In this document: piece by piece, positions 1 to 9,854 of the stretch
Layout: the number at the start of each line of letters is the position of its first letter
Position numbering within the stretch: position 1 is the stretch's first letter
Assembly: GCA_022414725.1 (NCBI GenBank)
Contig: CM039463.1
Span: 34,541,500-34,605,499 of the forward strand
Direction: 5' to 3'
From: Microglena sp. YARC
Taxonomy: Eukaryota > Chlorophyta > Chlorophyceae > Chlamydomonadales > Chlamydomonadaceae
DNA: 64,000 bases
The notes under the pieces: generated by a model
The model's database searches: none
What the model saw: only the letters and a program-made list of their open reading frames with translations
What the model was told of the DNA's origin: nothing
Translations under genes and position numbers: made by a program

Positions 1-49
1 GTGTGTGTGTGTTGTGTGTGTGTGTGGGGAGGGGGGGGGGGGGGGGGGG
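1..49. repeat. GT microsatellite followed by a G-tract
   Basis: The window opens in an interrupted GT dinucleotide run (1-26) that passes into a G-run of about 19 bases (31-49). A short CTCCCC...GGGGAG imperfect palindrome follows at about 53-75. The same pairing of G-tract and palindrome recurs near 1850-2030. Confidence 0.9.
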
Positions 50-61
50 TATGCTCCCCCA

Positions 62-400
62 CGCGTAGGGGAGAACTTCGATACAGTGTTAGAGTGTTAC
101 AGCAATTCAGGGGATGATTTGGACAAAGCGCTTCGTACTTCGTACTTCGAACTCCTAAGCATGATCAAAGAGCACGAGGGTGCTAGCCTTCACGAAATAG
201 CTGACGAGCTGCAGAACAGAACCGGCTGCATTCCACCGTGGAGCAGGGAAGCTGTGTACGTAGCCTTGAACGAGCTCGGATATTCCTTCGTGAGGGTTAC
301 CAAGAGGGCTGCAGAAGGGGATGAATTGATCCGTGAAGCCTTCTCCAGCTTCTGTATTGACAACCCAGAATTCTCAGATATGAAGCTCGAAACCGAGATA
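62..400 (+). pseudogene. Possible N-terminal fragment of a Tc1/pogo/IS630-type transposase
   Basis: One reading frame stays open from the window start to 580. Between about 100 and 360 it reads like the paired helix-turn-helix region of IS630/Tc1/pogo-superfamily transposases. A first segment is followed by ASLHEIADEL, then a serine-arginine helix leading to ALNELGYSFVRVTKRAAE. That resembles the family's usual ALKRLGxxRKK...A.ER pattern. No DDE catalytic core follows: the frame runs into an AT-rich, GAATTCTC-rich repeat at about 410-530 and ends. I read it as a decayed transposase N-terminus, or a domesticated HTH fragment. The assignment rests on pattern resemblance only. Confidence 0.35.
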
Positions 401-404
401 TCTG

Positions 405-530
405 AGTGGAAATTGTCGAGAATTGTCGAGAATTTCGAGAAAAATTCTCAGAATTCTCGATTCCCTCGATCAAAATTGTCAAGAATTCTCGGATTTCCAG
501 GCCAAAATTCTCGATTTCAAGTACGAAGTA
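405..530. repeat. GAATTCTC/GAGAATT-rich inverted and direct short repeats
   Basis: Variants of GAGAATT and its complement AATTCTC recur in both orientations about ten times within 125 bp, so the segment can fold on itself. It ends the similarity of the upstream HTH-like frame. Confidence 0.6.
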
Positions 531-1737
531 CGAGTTTTCGCGGAGACGATATGTCCAATTCATCCCCTGAATTGCTATAATTCAATTCGAACAAATTACC
601 ACCCTATCCTATTTTACTGGACGCAGCTTCTACTCGAATGGCACCATCGATGTCAAGATGTATGTAGACGGAGAGCCCGCATGCGACAATGACCTTCAAC
701 AATCGAACAAGCAGGTCGTAGTCCCGATGTGTCGCGAAGTGCTATTAGGAGGCGACCATTCCAAAACTACGGTGACGCACACATCCTGGTTCCGGTTTTC
801 TGGAACTTGCAAACCGATGTGTGGGTCCGAAGCTTTCTTGCTTCAACTTACCAACGATGGTTGCACGTCCGACCCAGTGTAGGACATGGCATTCAAGAAA
901 CGCACGCATGGCGGCAATTTCCTCATTCCGTACAATTACACCGCCGCTATGCAAAACTGGTGTTGCAGGATCGCGGTCAACCTGAGCATCTGCGCACAGG
1001 CGTCCTCTCGGCGAGACAGTTCGATGAAACGAGACTGAGTATCAAATCATGCAAATCCGTGCTCACTCCAGGTTTCGAGAGTTCCAGCCCAGGCAGGAGG
1101 ATGAGCGGTAAGAAACAAAAGGAGGCAGTAAGAGAATGTTTGATCATACTGTATGGACTGCGACAGGTCGAACTTTTGAAACAAACCTGTACCGAGCGTT
1201 TGAATATCATTGCGCATGACATGTACTGCAGGTTTGAATATCATTGCGCTAAACACGTACCGCGCGTTTGAATATCACTGCTCTGTCCGCGACCATTCCT
1301 CTTTGTTCTCCTTGACCATGCCCTACTTCCACAAATGCGACATGCCGTTAGGTTCTGTGAGTAAGAGGAGAGCAGGCAAGAAAGCGGAGGCTGCCAATCA
1401 GCTACTTCAGGACGGGGACGATGCAACCCAGCCGAAACCTCTTGAGGCCATGTAAGTGCAAATCAGTTTGAATGTATGCTCCTTTCACTGCTGTATGTCA
1501 TACGGACACTTCAATTGTCGTGCTGGGGGTAAGGGTGCGAGGTTGACAACGTTGCCAATTTCGGTTCATACGCCCTCGTACCGTGGTGTAGGTTGCCCAT
1601 GCAGATTCGCGATTCGCAGATTGACGACATGCAAATCGCGATTGTTTAAGGCAATGCGTAAACCAAGATGCATCCAACTCGATCCTTTGTTGCATTAGAC
1701 GATTGTATGCAGTGTAACAGATTATTATATTTTCGTA
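531..1737. other. Unassigned region, with a 34 bp x3 repeat
   Basis: Frames of 70-180 codons are open, for example plus strand 619-882, but I recognise no domain in them and cannot call a gene. At 1189-1290 a 34 bp unit with core TTTGAATATCATTGCGC is repeated three times in tandem at exact 34 bp spacing. Nothing else in the stretch is recognisable. Confidence 0.4.
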
Positions 1738-1769
1738 GTGATAGTCTTACTAACAGTTATTTCGTACAA

Positions 1770-1916
1770 TATTACGCTACCCCACGCGTACGGGAGTACG
1801 ATGCCTAATAAACGCCTGCTTACGTGTGGGTTATGGATGGAAAGGGTTGCTCCCCCACGCGGATGGGAGGCCTTTGCATGCACATATGGGGATTTGAATG
1901 GGGGGGGGGGGGGGGG

Positions 1917-1951
<35 letters not shown>

Positions 1952-2076
1952 TTGCATGCGCTAAGTGGGTGAGTGCAGTGGCGGGGGAGGGGGAGGGGGG
2001 GGGGGGGGCTGCTCCCCCACGCGTACGGGGAGGGAATTTCGAAGCACTGAGGGGAGGGGGGGAGGGGAGTAGGAGT
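1770..2076. repeat. Cluster of CCCCACGCG palindromic modules with long G-tracts
   Basis: Three copies of a module related to CTCCCCCACGCGTACGGGG lie near 1778, 1850 and 2010, and a fourth lies at about 53-75. Between them are very long G-runs: about 17 G, one C, then 31 G at 1900-1948, and further G-runs at 1985-2009. The cluster ends where the transposon array begins at 2077. Confidence 0.75.
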
Positions 2077-3184
2077 AATAGCTGCCTTATACCCCCTAGG
2101 GGTAGTAGGCCTCCTAATCCTCATCTTGGCTGCCAGCTGAGCCCACACATGCTATATGCAATTGATGTCCCAGCTTTGTGCTGGGAAGCTCTTCAAGATG
2201 GGAAGATCCAAGATCTCTAGATACTCAGCGCTCTTGGCTGAGGTATGTTGAGAAGCTCTGTCCCTGATGATGCTAAACTTTCCTAGTTGAGGTTGCTGCA
2301 CCTCCAATTCCCTTGACAACTTCTTCATGAACTCCACATAGTGGCCAGACTTGAATGTATCTTTTGACTTGGGTCCCTCGCACCCAGGATGCCATGATGG
2401 GGGTACAAAGTGCAGGCTGGACTTGAATTTATGAGCCACAGCTGCATATAAGTGGAAGTGGGCTACCAAGCTCCCTGTCCCCTTTGTAAGGGGCTCGCAA
2501 GGCCTTTGCCATGCATACGACAGCATTCCATTGGTGTCACTGTACAAGGTGCACACTTTCCCATCCAGAAACACCCATTTAACCTTCTTGGTTGTTTTGT
2601 GTTGCTGGCAGAAGGACTTCCTAGCAGCCTTATTCTTGCTGCTGAGCTGCTTAACCTTGGTTACAGGCCTCCAGAAAAGTGGATTTTTTCCAGAGCTCCA
2701 TATCCGAGCCACTGTATGCCTGCTGATGTTCAGTGACCCATGATCTTTCAGCCTTTGTGCAGCAGATGTGGCTGTAAGTCCAGGCCTAGCCATCTTCTTG
2801 ATCTTGCTGACTTCAGCTGGCTTTAGCTTTTTTGGCCGGCCTGAACGGTGTTTGTCAGCCATGTTTAGGGCATGATTCAGGGACTCATTGGTCCATCTGT
2901 CCACGGTAACCTTGTAAAGACCAATCTGTCTGCATATCGAAGCCTTGGAGTGGCCCATGTTAAAGAGCTCGCCAACGTGGCGTCTAGTAAGGGCGGGAGT
3001 TCTCATTTCCCCAGAAAAACTGTAATTACAGTCGGAGGCAGAATTTCAGCAAAATCGATGCGAGGCAACCCAGGCTCAACTCGCCTGTTGGACCTTGGAC
3101 ATCCGACCCCAGCTTTGAGACACCGAAACACGTGTACTGGTGAAGTACAAGCCATATTGGCCAAAGTTGGTTTTGTCACCCCTA
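2077..3184 (-). pseudogene. Tc1/mariner-like transposase, array copy 1, C-terminally truncated
   Basis: On the minus strand a frame of 284 codons runs from 3006 to 2152. It shows two helix-turn-helix segments (TRRHVGELFNMGHSKASIC and, later, NISRHTVARIW) separated by a GRPR-type motif, RSGRPKK. The DDE core follows, with a first Asp in WVFLDGK and a second in IIRDRASQHTS. At the expected third acidic position the reading is DINCI, then TAG (2152-2154), then HVWAQLAAK; the usual family pattern is D-L-N-P-I-E-x-x-W. The C-terminus continues to GYKAA and stops at the array edge near 2077. A GTG at about 3178 could extend the N-terminus. The copy is broken by the stop and the truncation. Confidence 0.85.
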
Positions 3185-3922
3185 GGGGTGCTCAAAAGTA
3201 ACCAGCCACGCGAGCATAAGTAACTCTAAACCACAATTGTATGGGCTTGGACTGCTCCCATCTCCTAGTCACTTAGACCCCAGGGTAAGAGCTTCCAGGT
3301 CTGGATAGGGGAACCCTAATATCTAGCTTGGGTGGGTGGATGCTGGCATGAATGTGAGTGAGCTGTAAACTAGGGGTTGTGTTAGTTTTTAGGGTTTACA
3401 ACTTATAAATCTGGGAAAAATACAGGACCTGTTTATTTTTTCTTGGCCACTGTTTTTTCATGATAGGTGGGGGTAGTTTATTCTCTCGTGTGTTGCTCAG
3501 TTGTGCCTTACCACTTTCTGGTTGGTGGTGTCATTGTGTGTGACTTGTCACAAAGTGTGTGTGTGTGGGAGGGGGTAGGTGCTGTAACATCTGCAGGGCC
3601 AAGCTTTTAAAATGTTTGGGCCTCGGACCATAAACGCCTTTCATAGCAGTAGACTGTGGGACTGAAGGGGTGGGTTAAACAAATCTTACAAAAGTGTAAA
3701 AAAAATAATGATTGGATAACAACTTTTATGCCACATGAAAATGGCAGAAAAGGTTGGTGGTCCCCCCTAGCAAAAGAGAGGCATTACATGTGCATTCAAC
3801 CAGAGCCCTACAAACGCAGCACATGAGCCATAGACAAGTATCATGGCGTGTTATGCTTATTTAATCAATCTGCTAGGGGTGTGAAATATAACTATAGAAG
3901 CCTTATTACTTTTGAGCACCCC
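3185..3922. mobile_element. TIR-bounded 738 bp element with TA flanks, MITE-like, copy 1
   Basis: GGGGTGCTCAAAAGTAA at 3185-3201 is exactly inverted at 3906-3922. Both ends are flanked by TA (3183-3184 and 3923-3924), the target duplication of Tc1/mariner elements. The interior has no long reading frame. This fits a non-autonomous Tc1-type element sitting at the 5' end of the transposase gene. It was in the unit before amplification, since the other units carry it too. Confidence 0.6.
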
Positions 3923-3924
3923 TA

Positions 3925-4279
3925 TGGGGCCCTATGTGGTGGTTGGGCACACAAAGGTTTGGGGGGATCTACTTCACCACCACACCACCTTATATTTGCC
4001 CCCAATCTATATCTTCTATATCACACAGGTCCCAATAACTACTACTTGGTAGTAACCAATGGTTTAAAAACATGGACCACTAGCTGTACCCCAAAACCCA
4101 TAAAGTGGTAACCCTAAACCCTTCCAGTCAGTCATGACTGCACTGCCCGGCCAGTACAGTAATGCATAATAAAAGTAACAGCTATTTCAGAAACGTGTTC
4201 CTTAATTAAAGGGTTTCCAGAACACTTTTGTTTGTTCCTATTGGCTTAGTACACAAAGAGTTATCCATGTTTTAATGTT
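3925..4279. other. Non-coding spacer of array unit 1
   Basis: The stretch between the TIR element and the transposase C-terminus of the next copy has no recognisable coding sequence. Related spacers occur at 6951-7450 and 9506-9855. Confidence 0.6.
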
Positions 4280-4473
4280 TTAATACGTCCAACCACATTT
4301 ATGACAGTTATTTGCATACACCACACTCCTCAATTTCACCTTGTCACCAATCCTTGTACCCCCCAATCCACTTCCCATCCAATCCCCTGATCTTTTGAAT
4401 CCACTAGGCACCTTTTCCACCAACTTGTTGATGGTGCTCTGGGTTATTGCATCCCACTCTTGCATAATAGCTG

Positions 4474-4555
4474 TCAAATGTGCACAGTCAAATGTGCACT
4501 GTCAAATGTGCACTGTCAAATGTGCACTTTCAAATGTGCACTGTCAAATGTGTGG
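4474..4555 (+). repeat. 14 bp tandem repeat at the LINE 5' junction
   Basis: The unit GTCAAATGTGCACT is repeated about six times with few changes. Its last copy runs into the zinc-knuckle coding sequence, so the repeat seems to derive from the truncation point of the LINE itself. Confidence 0.85.
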
Positions 4556-5096
4556 GTTACAAAAACCTGAGGATGAAATGCATATGTTTGAGTGCCCTTT
4601 TTATAATGATATTCGCCTCCGCTACCAGAAGCTGTTTACAGATATTTATAGGCATGTCCATGAGGATACCAACTTAACCGTATGGAATGTGGAATTCTGC
4701 GATTCCACATTCAGAACCTTTATGAATGGAAATGGCACTAAGTCTTTTTGGAGCAACCTAGCCGACTATCTTTCTACTTGTAGAAGAGCAAGACAGGAAG
4801 CCCTGGACTGCTTAGTGGCACCGTAATTTATCATCCCTTTTTTTCTTCTTCTTGTGACTTCTCATTTGTTAGCTTCTTACCTCCGCCACTGTAAGTGGTT
4901 GAGATCTGGGTCCGGCTCTAAGGGGTTTAATACCTACGCCACCAAAACGGTGGTTGGGAGTTTGGTTTGTTTGTCCTCGACACACCCCTGATGTAATGGG
5001 TTTTTTTGCTTTGTGGGTGCTTTTTCTTTTTGTTTAAAGCACAGAGTCTCATACACCCTCGCGGTGTCAAGTAGACTTTAACATGTAATGTAATGT
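4474..5096 (+). mobile_element. 5'-truncated LINE 3' fragment with (TGTAA)n tail
   Basis: The insertion is flanked by the 8 bp direct repeat AATAGCTG (4466-4473 and 5097-5104). Its coding part, to the TAA at 4824-4826, reads CQMCG...MHMFECPFYND. This is the C-x2-C...H-x4-C zinc-knuckle type found at the C-terminus of many LINE polymerase proteins. About 270 bp of 3' untranslated sequence follows and ends in tandem TGTAA units. The 5' junction carries about six tandem copies of a 14 bp unit, GTCAAATGTGCACT (4474-4550). Truncation, target duplication and short-repeat tail together indicate target-primed reverse transcription. Confidence 0.75.
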
Positions 5097-6211
5097 AATA
5101 GCTGCCTTGTACCCCCTAGGGGTAGTAGGCCTCCTAATCCTCAGCTTGGCTGCCAGCTGAGCTCACACATGCTATATGCAATTGATGTCCCAGCTTTGTG
5201 CTGGGAAGCTCTTCAAGATGGGAAGATCCAAGATCTCTAGATACTCAGCGCTCTTGGCTGAGGTATGTTGAGAAGCTCTGTCCCTGATGATGCTAAAATT
5301 TCCTAGTTGAGGTTGCTGCACCTCCAATTCCCTTGACAACTTCTTCATGAACTCCACATAGTGGCCAGACTTGAATGTATCTTTTGACTTGGGTCCCTCG
5401 CACCCAGGATGCCATGATGGGGGTACAAAGTGCAGGCTGGACTTGAATTTATGAGCCACAGCTGCATATAAGTGGAAGTGGGCTACCAAGCTCCCTGTCC
5501 CCTTTGTAAGGGGCTCGCAAGGCCTTTGCCATGCATACGACAGCATTCCATTGGTGTCACTGTACAAGGTGCAACACTTTCCCATCCAGAAACACCCATT
5601 TAACTTCTTGGTTGGTTTGTGTTGCTGGCAGAAGGACTTCCTAGCAGCCTTATTCTTGCTGCTGAGCTGCTTAACCTTGGTTACAGGCCTCCAGAAAAGT
5701 GGATTTTTTCCAGAGCTCCATATCCGAGCCACTGTATGCCTGCTGATGTTCCAGTGACCCATGATCTTTCAGCCTTTGTGCAGAGATGTGGCTGTAAGTC
5801 CAGGCCTAGCCATCTTCTTGATCTTGCTGACTTCAGCTGGCTTTTTAGCTTTTTTTGGCCGGCCTGAACGGGTGTTTGTCAGCCATGTTTTGGGGCATGA
5901 TTCAGGGACTCCATTGGTCCATCTGTCCACGGTAACCTTGGAAAAGCCCAATCTGTCTGCATATCGAAAGCCTTGGAGCGGCCATGTTAAAAGAGCTCGC
6001 CAACGTGGCGCCTAGTAAGGGCGGGAGTTCTCATTTCCCCAGAAAACTGTAATTACAGTCGGAGGCAGAATTTCAGCAAAATCGATGCGAGGCAACCCAG
6101 GCTCAACTCGCCTGTTGGACCTTGGACATCCGACCCCAGCTTTGAGACACCGAAACACGTGTACTGGTGAAGTACAAGCCATATTGGCCAAAGTTGGTTT
6201 TGTCACCCCTA

Positions 6212-6948
6212 GGGGTGCTCAAAAGTAACCAGCCACGCGAGCATAAGTAACTCTAAACCACAATTGTATGGGCTTGGACTGCTCCCATCTCCTAGTCACT
6301 TAGACCCCAGGGTAAGAGCTTCCAGGTCTGGATAGGGGAACCCTATATCTAGCTTGGGTGGGTGGATGCTGGCATGAATGTGAGTGAGCTGTAAAACTAG
6401 GGGGTTGTGTTAGTTTTTAGGGTTTACCAACTTATAAATCTGGGAAAAATACAGGACCTGTTTATTTTTTCGTTGGCCACTGTTTTTTTCATGATAGGTG
6501 GGGGTAGTTTATTCTCTCGTGTGTTGCTCAGTTGTGCCTTACCACTTTCTGGTTGGTGGTGTCATTGTGTGTGACTTTGTCAACGTGTGTGTGTGTGGGA
6601 GGGGTAGGTGCTGTAACATCTGCAGGGCCAAGCTTTTAAAATGTTTGGGCCTCGGAACATAAACGCCTTTCATAGCAGTAGACTGTGGGACTGAAGGGGT
6701 GGGTTAAACAAATCTTACAAAAGTGTAAAAAAATAATGATTGGATAACAACTTTTATGCCACATAAAAATGGCAGAAAAGTTGGTGGTCCCACCTAGCAA
6801 AAGAGAGGCATACATGTGCATTCAACCAGAGCACTACAAACGCAGCACATGAGCCATAGACAAGTATCATGGCGTGGTATGCTTATTTAATCAATCTGCT
6901 AGGGGTGTGAAATATAACTATAGAAGCCTTATTACTTTTGAGCACCCC
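6212..6948. mobile_element. TIR-bounded MITE-like element, copy 2
   Basis: The same 17 bp terminal inverted repeats (6212-6228 and 6932-6948) lie between TA dinucleotides at 6210-6211 and 6949-6950. The length is 737 bp and the interior is non-coding. Confidence 0.6.
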
Positions 6949-7202
6949 TATGGGGGCCCTATGTGGTGGTTGGGCACAAAGGTTGGGGGGATCTACTTCA
7001 CCACCACACCACCTTATATTTGCCCCCAATCTATATATTCTATATCACACAGGTCCCCCAATAACTACTTGGTAGTAACCAATGGTTTAAAAACATGGAC
7101 CACTAGCTGTACCCCAAAACCATAAAGTGGTAACCCTAAACCCTTCCAGTCAGTCATGACTGCACTGTTGGCAGTACAGTAATGCATAATAAAAGTACAG
7201 CT

Positions 7203-7330
7203 ACATTACATTACATTACATTACATTACATGTTAAAGTCTTACTTGACACCGCGAGGGTGTATGAGACTCTGTGCTTTAAACAAAAAGAAAAAGCACCC
7301 ACAAAGCAAAAAACCCCATTACCCCATTAG
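7203..7330 (-). mobile_element. Tail-only insertion of the (TGTAA)n LINE, inverted
   Basis: Six ACATT units at 7203-7232 are followed by the reverse complement of the last ~100 bases of the LINE fragment at 4980-5096. It interrupts the spacer sequence that reads straight through at 4180-4195 in unit 1. A short AGCT repeat may be the target duplication. Just downstream a 21 bp segment is duplicated in tandem (7321-7362). Confidence 0.7.
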
Positions 7331-7450
7331 CTATTTCAGAAACCCCATTAGCTATTTCAGAAACGTGTTCCTTAATTAAAGGGGTTTCCAGAACACTTTG
7401 TTTTGTTCCTATTGGCTTAGTACAACAAGAGTCATCCATGTTTTAATGTT

Positions 7451-8750
7451 TTAATACGTCCAACCACATTTATGACAGTTATTTGCATACACCACACTCC
7501 TCAATTTCACCTTGTCACCAATCCTTGTACCCCCCAATCCACTTCCCATCCAATCCCCTGATCTTTTGAATCCACTAGGCACCTTTTCCACCAACTTGTT
7601 GATGGTGCTCTGGGTTATTGCATCCCACTCTTGCATAATAGCTGCCTTGTACCCCCTAGGGGTAGTAGGCCTCCTAATCCTCATCTTGGCTGCCAGCTGA
7701 GCCCACACATGCTATATGCAATTGATGTCCCAGCTTTGTTCTGGGAAGCTCTTCAAGATGGGAAGATCCAAGATCTCTAGATCCTCAGCGCTCTTGGCTG
7801 AGGTATGTTGAGAAGCTCTGTCCCTGATGATGCTAAACTTTCCTAGTTGAGGTTGCTGCACCTCCAATTCCCCTTGACAACTTTCTTCATGAACTCCACA
7901 TAGTGGCCAGACTTGAATGTATCTTTTGACTTGGGTCCCTCGCACCCAGGATGCCATGATGGGGGTACAAAGTGCAGGCTGGACTTGAAGTTATGAGCCA
8001 CAGCTGCATATAAGTGGAAGTGGGCTACCAAGCTCCCTGTCCCCTTTGTAAGGGGCTCGCAAGGCCTTTGCCATGCATACGACAGCATTCCATTGGTGTC
8101 ACTGTACAAGGTGCACACTTTCCCATCCAGAAACACCCATTTAACCTTCTTGGTTGTTTTTGTTGTGCTGGCAAGAAGGACTTCTTCTAGCAGCCTTATT
8201 CTTGCTGCTGAGCTGCTTAACCTTGGTTAACAGGCCTCCAGAAAAGTGGACTTTTTTTCCAGAGCTCCATATCGAGCCACTGTATGCCTGCTGATGTTCA
8301 GTGACCCATGATCTTTCAGCCTTTGTGCAGCAGATGTGGCTGTAAGTCCAGGCCTAGCCATCTTCTTGATCTTGCTGACTTCAGCTGGCTTTAGCTTTTT
8401 TGGCCGGCCTGAACGGTGTTTGTCAGCCATGTTTGGGGCATGATTCAGGGACTCATTGGTCCATCTGTCCACGGTAACCTTGGAAAGCCCAATCTGTCTG
8501 CATATCGAAGCCTTGGAGTGGCCCATGTTAAAGAGCTCGCCAACGTGGCGTCTAGTAAGCCAGGGGAGTTTCATTTCCCCAGAAAAACTGTAATTAAGTC
8601 GGAGGCAGAATTTCAGCAAAATCGATGCGAGGCAACCCAGGCTCAACTCGCCTGTTTGGACCTTGGACATCCGACCCCAGCTTTGAGACACCGAAACACG
8701 TGTACTGGTGAAGTACAAGCCATATTTGGCCAAAGTTGGTTTTGTCACCT
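7451..8750 (-). pseudogene. Tc1/mariner-like transposase, array copy 3, the most complete
   Basis: A frame beginning with a GTG at 8748 reads MTKPTLA and covers both helix-turn-helix segments and the RSGRPKK motif to about 8227. After frameshifts the catalytic core continues (WVFLDGK; IIRDRASQHTS) to the TAG at 7712-7714. An uninterrupted C-terminal frame (HVWAQLAAK to KCGWTY, TAA) then runs to 7451. Total coding length is about 1.3 kb, normal for the family. About 35 residues separate the second Asp from the TAG position, close to the DD34E spacing of Tc1. The copy is inactive as read, because of the frameshifts and the stop at the catalytic position. Confidence 0.85.
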
Positions 8751-8751
8751 A

Positions 8752-9502
8752 GGGGGTGCTCAAAAGTAACCAGCCACGCGAGCATAAGTACTCTAAACCA
8801 CAATTGTATGGGCCTTGGACTGCTTCCCCATCTCCTAGTCACTTAGACCCCAGGGTAAGAGCTTACCAGGTCTGGATAGGGGAACCTATATCTAGCTTTG
8901 GGTGGGTGGATGCTGGCGGATGAATGTGAGTAAGCTGTAAAACTAGGGTTGTGTTAGTTTTTAGGGTTTACAACTTTTAAATCTGAGAAAAATACAGGAC
9001 CTGTTTATGTTTTCTTGGCCCACTGTTTTTTCATGATAGGTGGGGGTAGGTATATTCTCTCGTGTGTCGCTCCAAGTTGTGCCTTACCACTTTCTGGTTG
9101 GTGGTGTCATTGTGTGTGACTTGTCACAAAGTGTGTGTGTTGTGGGAGGGGGTAGGTGCTGTAACATCTGCAGGGCCAAGCTTTTTTTAAAATGTTTGGG
9201 CCTCGACCATAAACGCTTTTCATAGCAGTAGACTGTGGGACTGAAGGGGTGGGTTTAAACAAATCTTACAAAAGTGTAAAAAAATAATGATTGGGATAAC
9301 AACTTTTATGCCACATGAAAATGGCAGAAAAGTTGGTGGTCCCCCCTAGCAAAAGAGAGGCATACATGTGCATTCAACCAGAGCCCCTAACTAAACGCAG
9401 CACATGAGCCATAGACAAGTATCATGGCGTTTATGCTGTATTTAATCAATCTGCTAGGGGTGTGAATATAACTATAGAAGCCTTATTACTTTTGAGCACC
9501 CC
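8752..9502. mobile_element. TIR-bounded MITE-like element, copy 3
   Basis: The terminal inverted repeats GGGGTGCTCAAAAGTAA (from 8752, with one extra G) and TTACTTTTGAGCACCCC (9486-9502) match copies 1 and 2. The left TA is intact; the right flank has one extra T. The interior is non-coding. Confidence 0.55.
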
Positions 9503-9854
9503 TTATGGGGGCCCTATGTGGTGGTTGGGCACAAAGGTTTGGGGGGATCTACTTCACCACCACACCACCTTATATTGCCCCAATCTTATATATTCCTAGT
9601 ATCACACAGGTCCCCAATAACTACTTGTCTAGTAACCAATGGTTTTAAAAACATGGCAATAGCTGTTACCAAACCATAAAAGTGGTAACCTAACCCTTCC
9701 AGTCAGTCATGACTGCACTGCCGGCAGTACAGTAATGCATAATAAAAAGTACAGCTATTTCAGAAACGTGTTCCTTAATTAAAGGGTTTCCAGAACACTT
9801 TGTTTTTGTTCCTATTGGCTTAGTACAACAAGCGAGTCATCCATGTTTTAATGT

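Larger units (their letters stand above)
4280..6210 (-). pseudogene. Tc1/mariner-like transposase, array copy 2, split by a LINE fragment
   Basis: The N-terminal part reads leftwards from about 6206 with several frameshifts: the GRPR segment lies in a frame at 5951-5769 and the DDE core at 5762-5172. The shared TAG at the third catalytic position is at 5172-5174. After HVWAQLAAK the gene is interrupted at 5096 by a 623 bp insertion. It resumes at about 4473 with MQEWDAITQSTINKLVEKVP and ends in KCGWTY and a TAA at 4280. This is a dead copy. Confidence 0.85.

Noticed and set aside
601..882. Possible host or viral exon (frame around VKMYVDGEPACDND)
   Set aside because: Open for about 90 codons, but with no recognisable domain, splice signals or neighbours to support it.
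6410..7142. Telomere-like TTTAGGG/CCCTAAA motifs in the transposon unit
   Set aside because: Each is only about one and a half repeats long. This is compatible with chance and does not form a telomeric tract.
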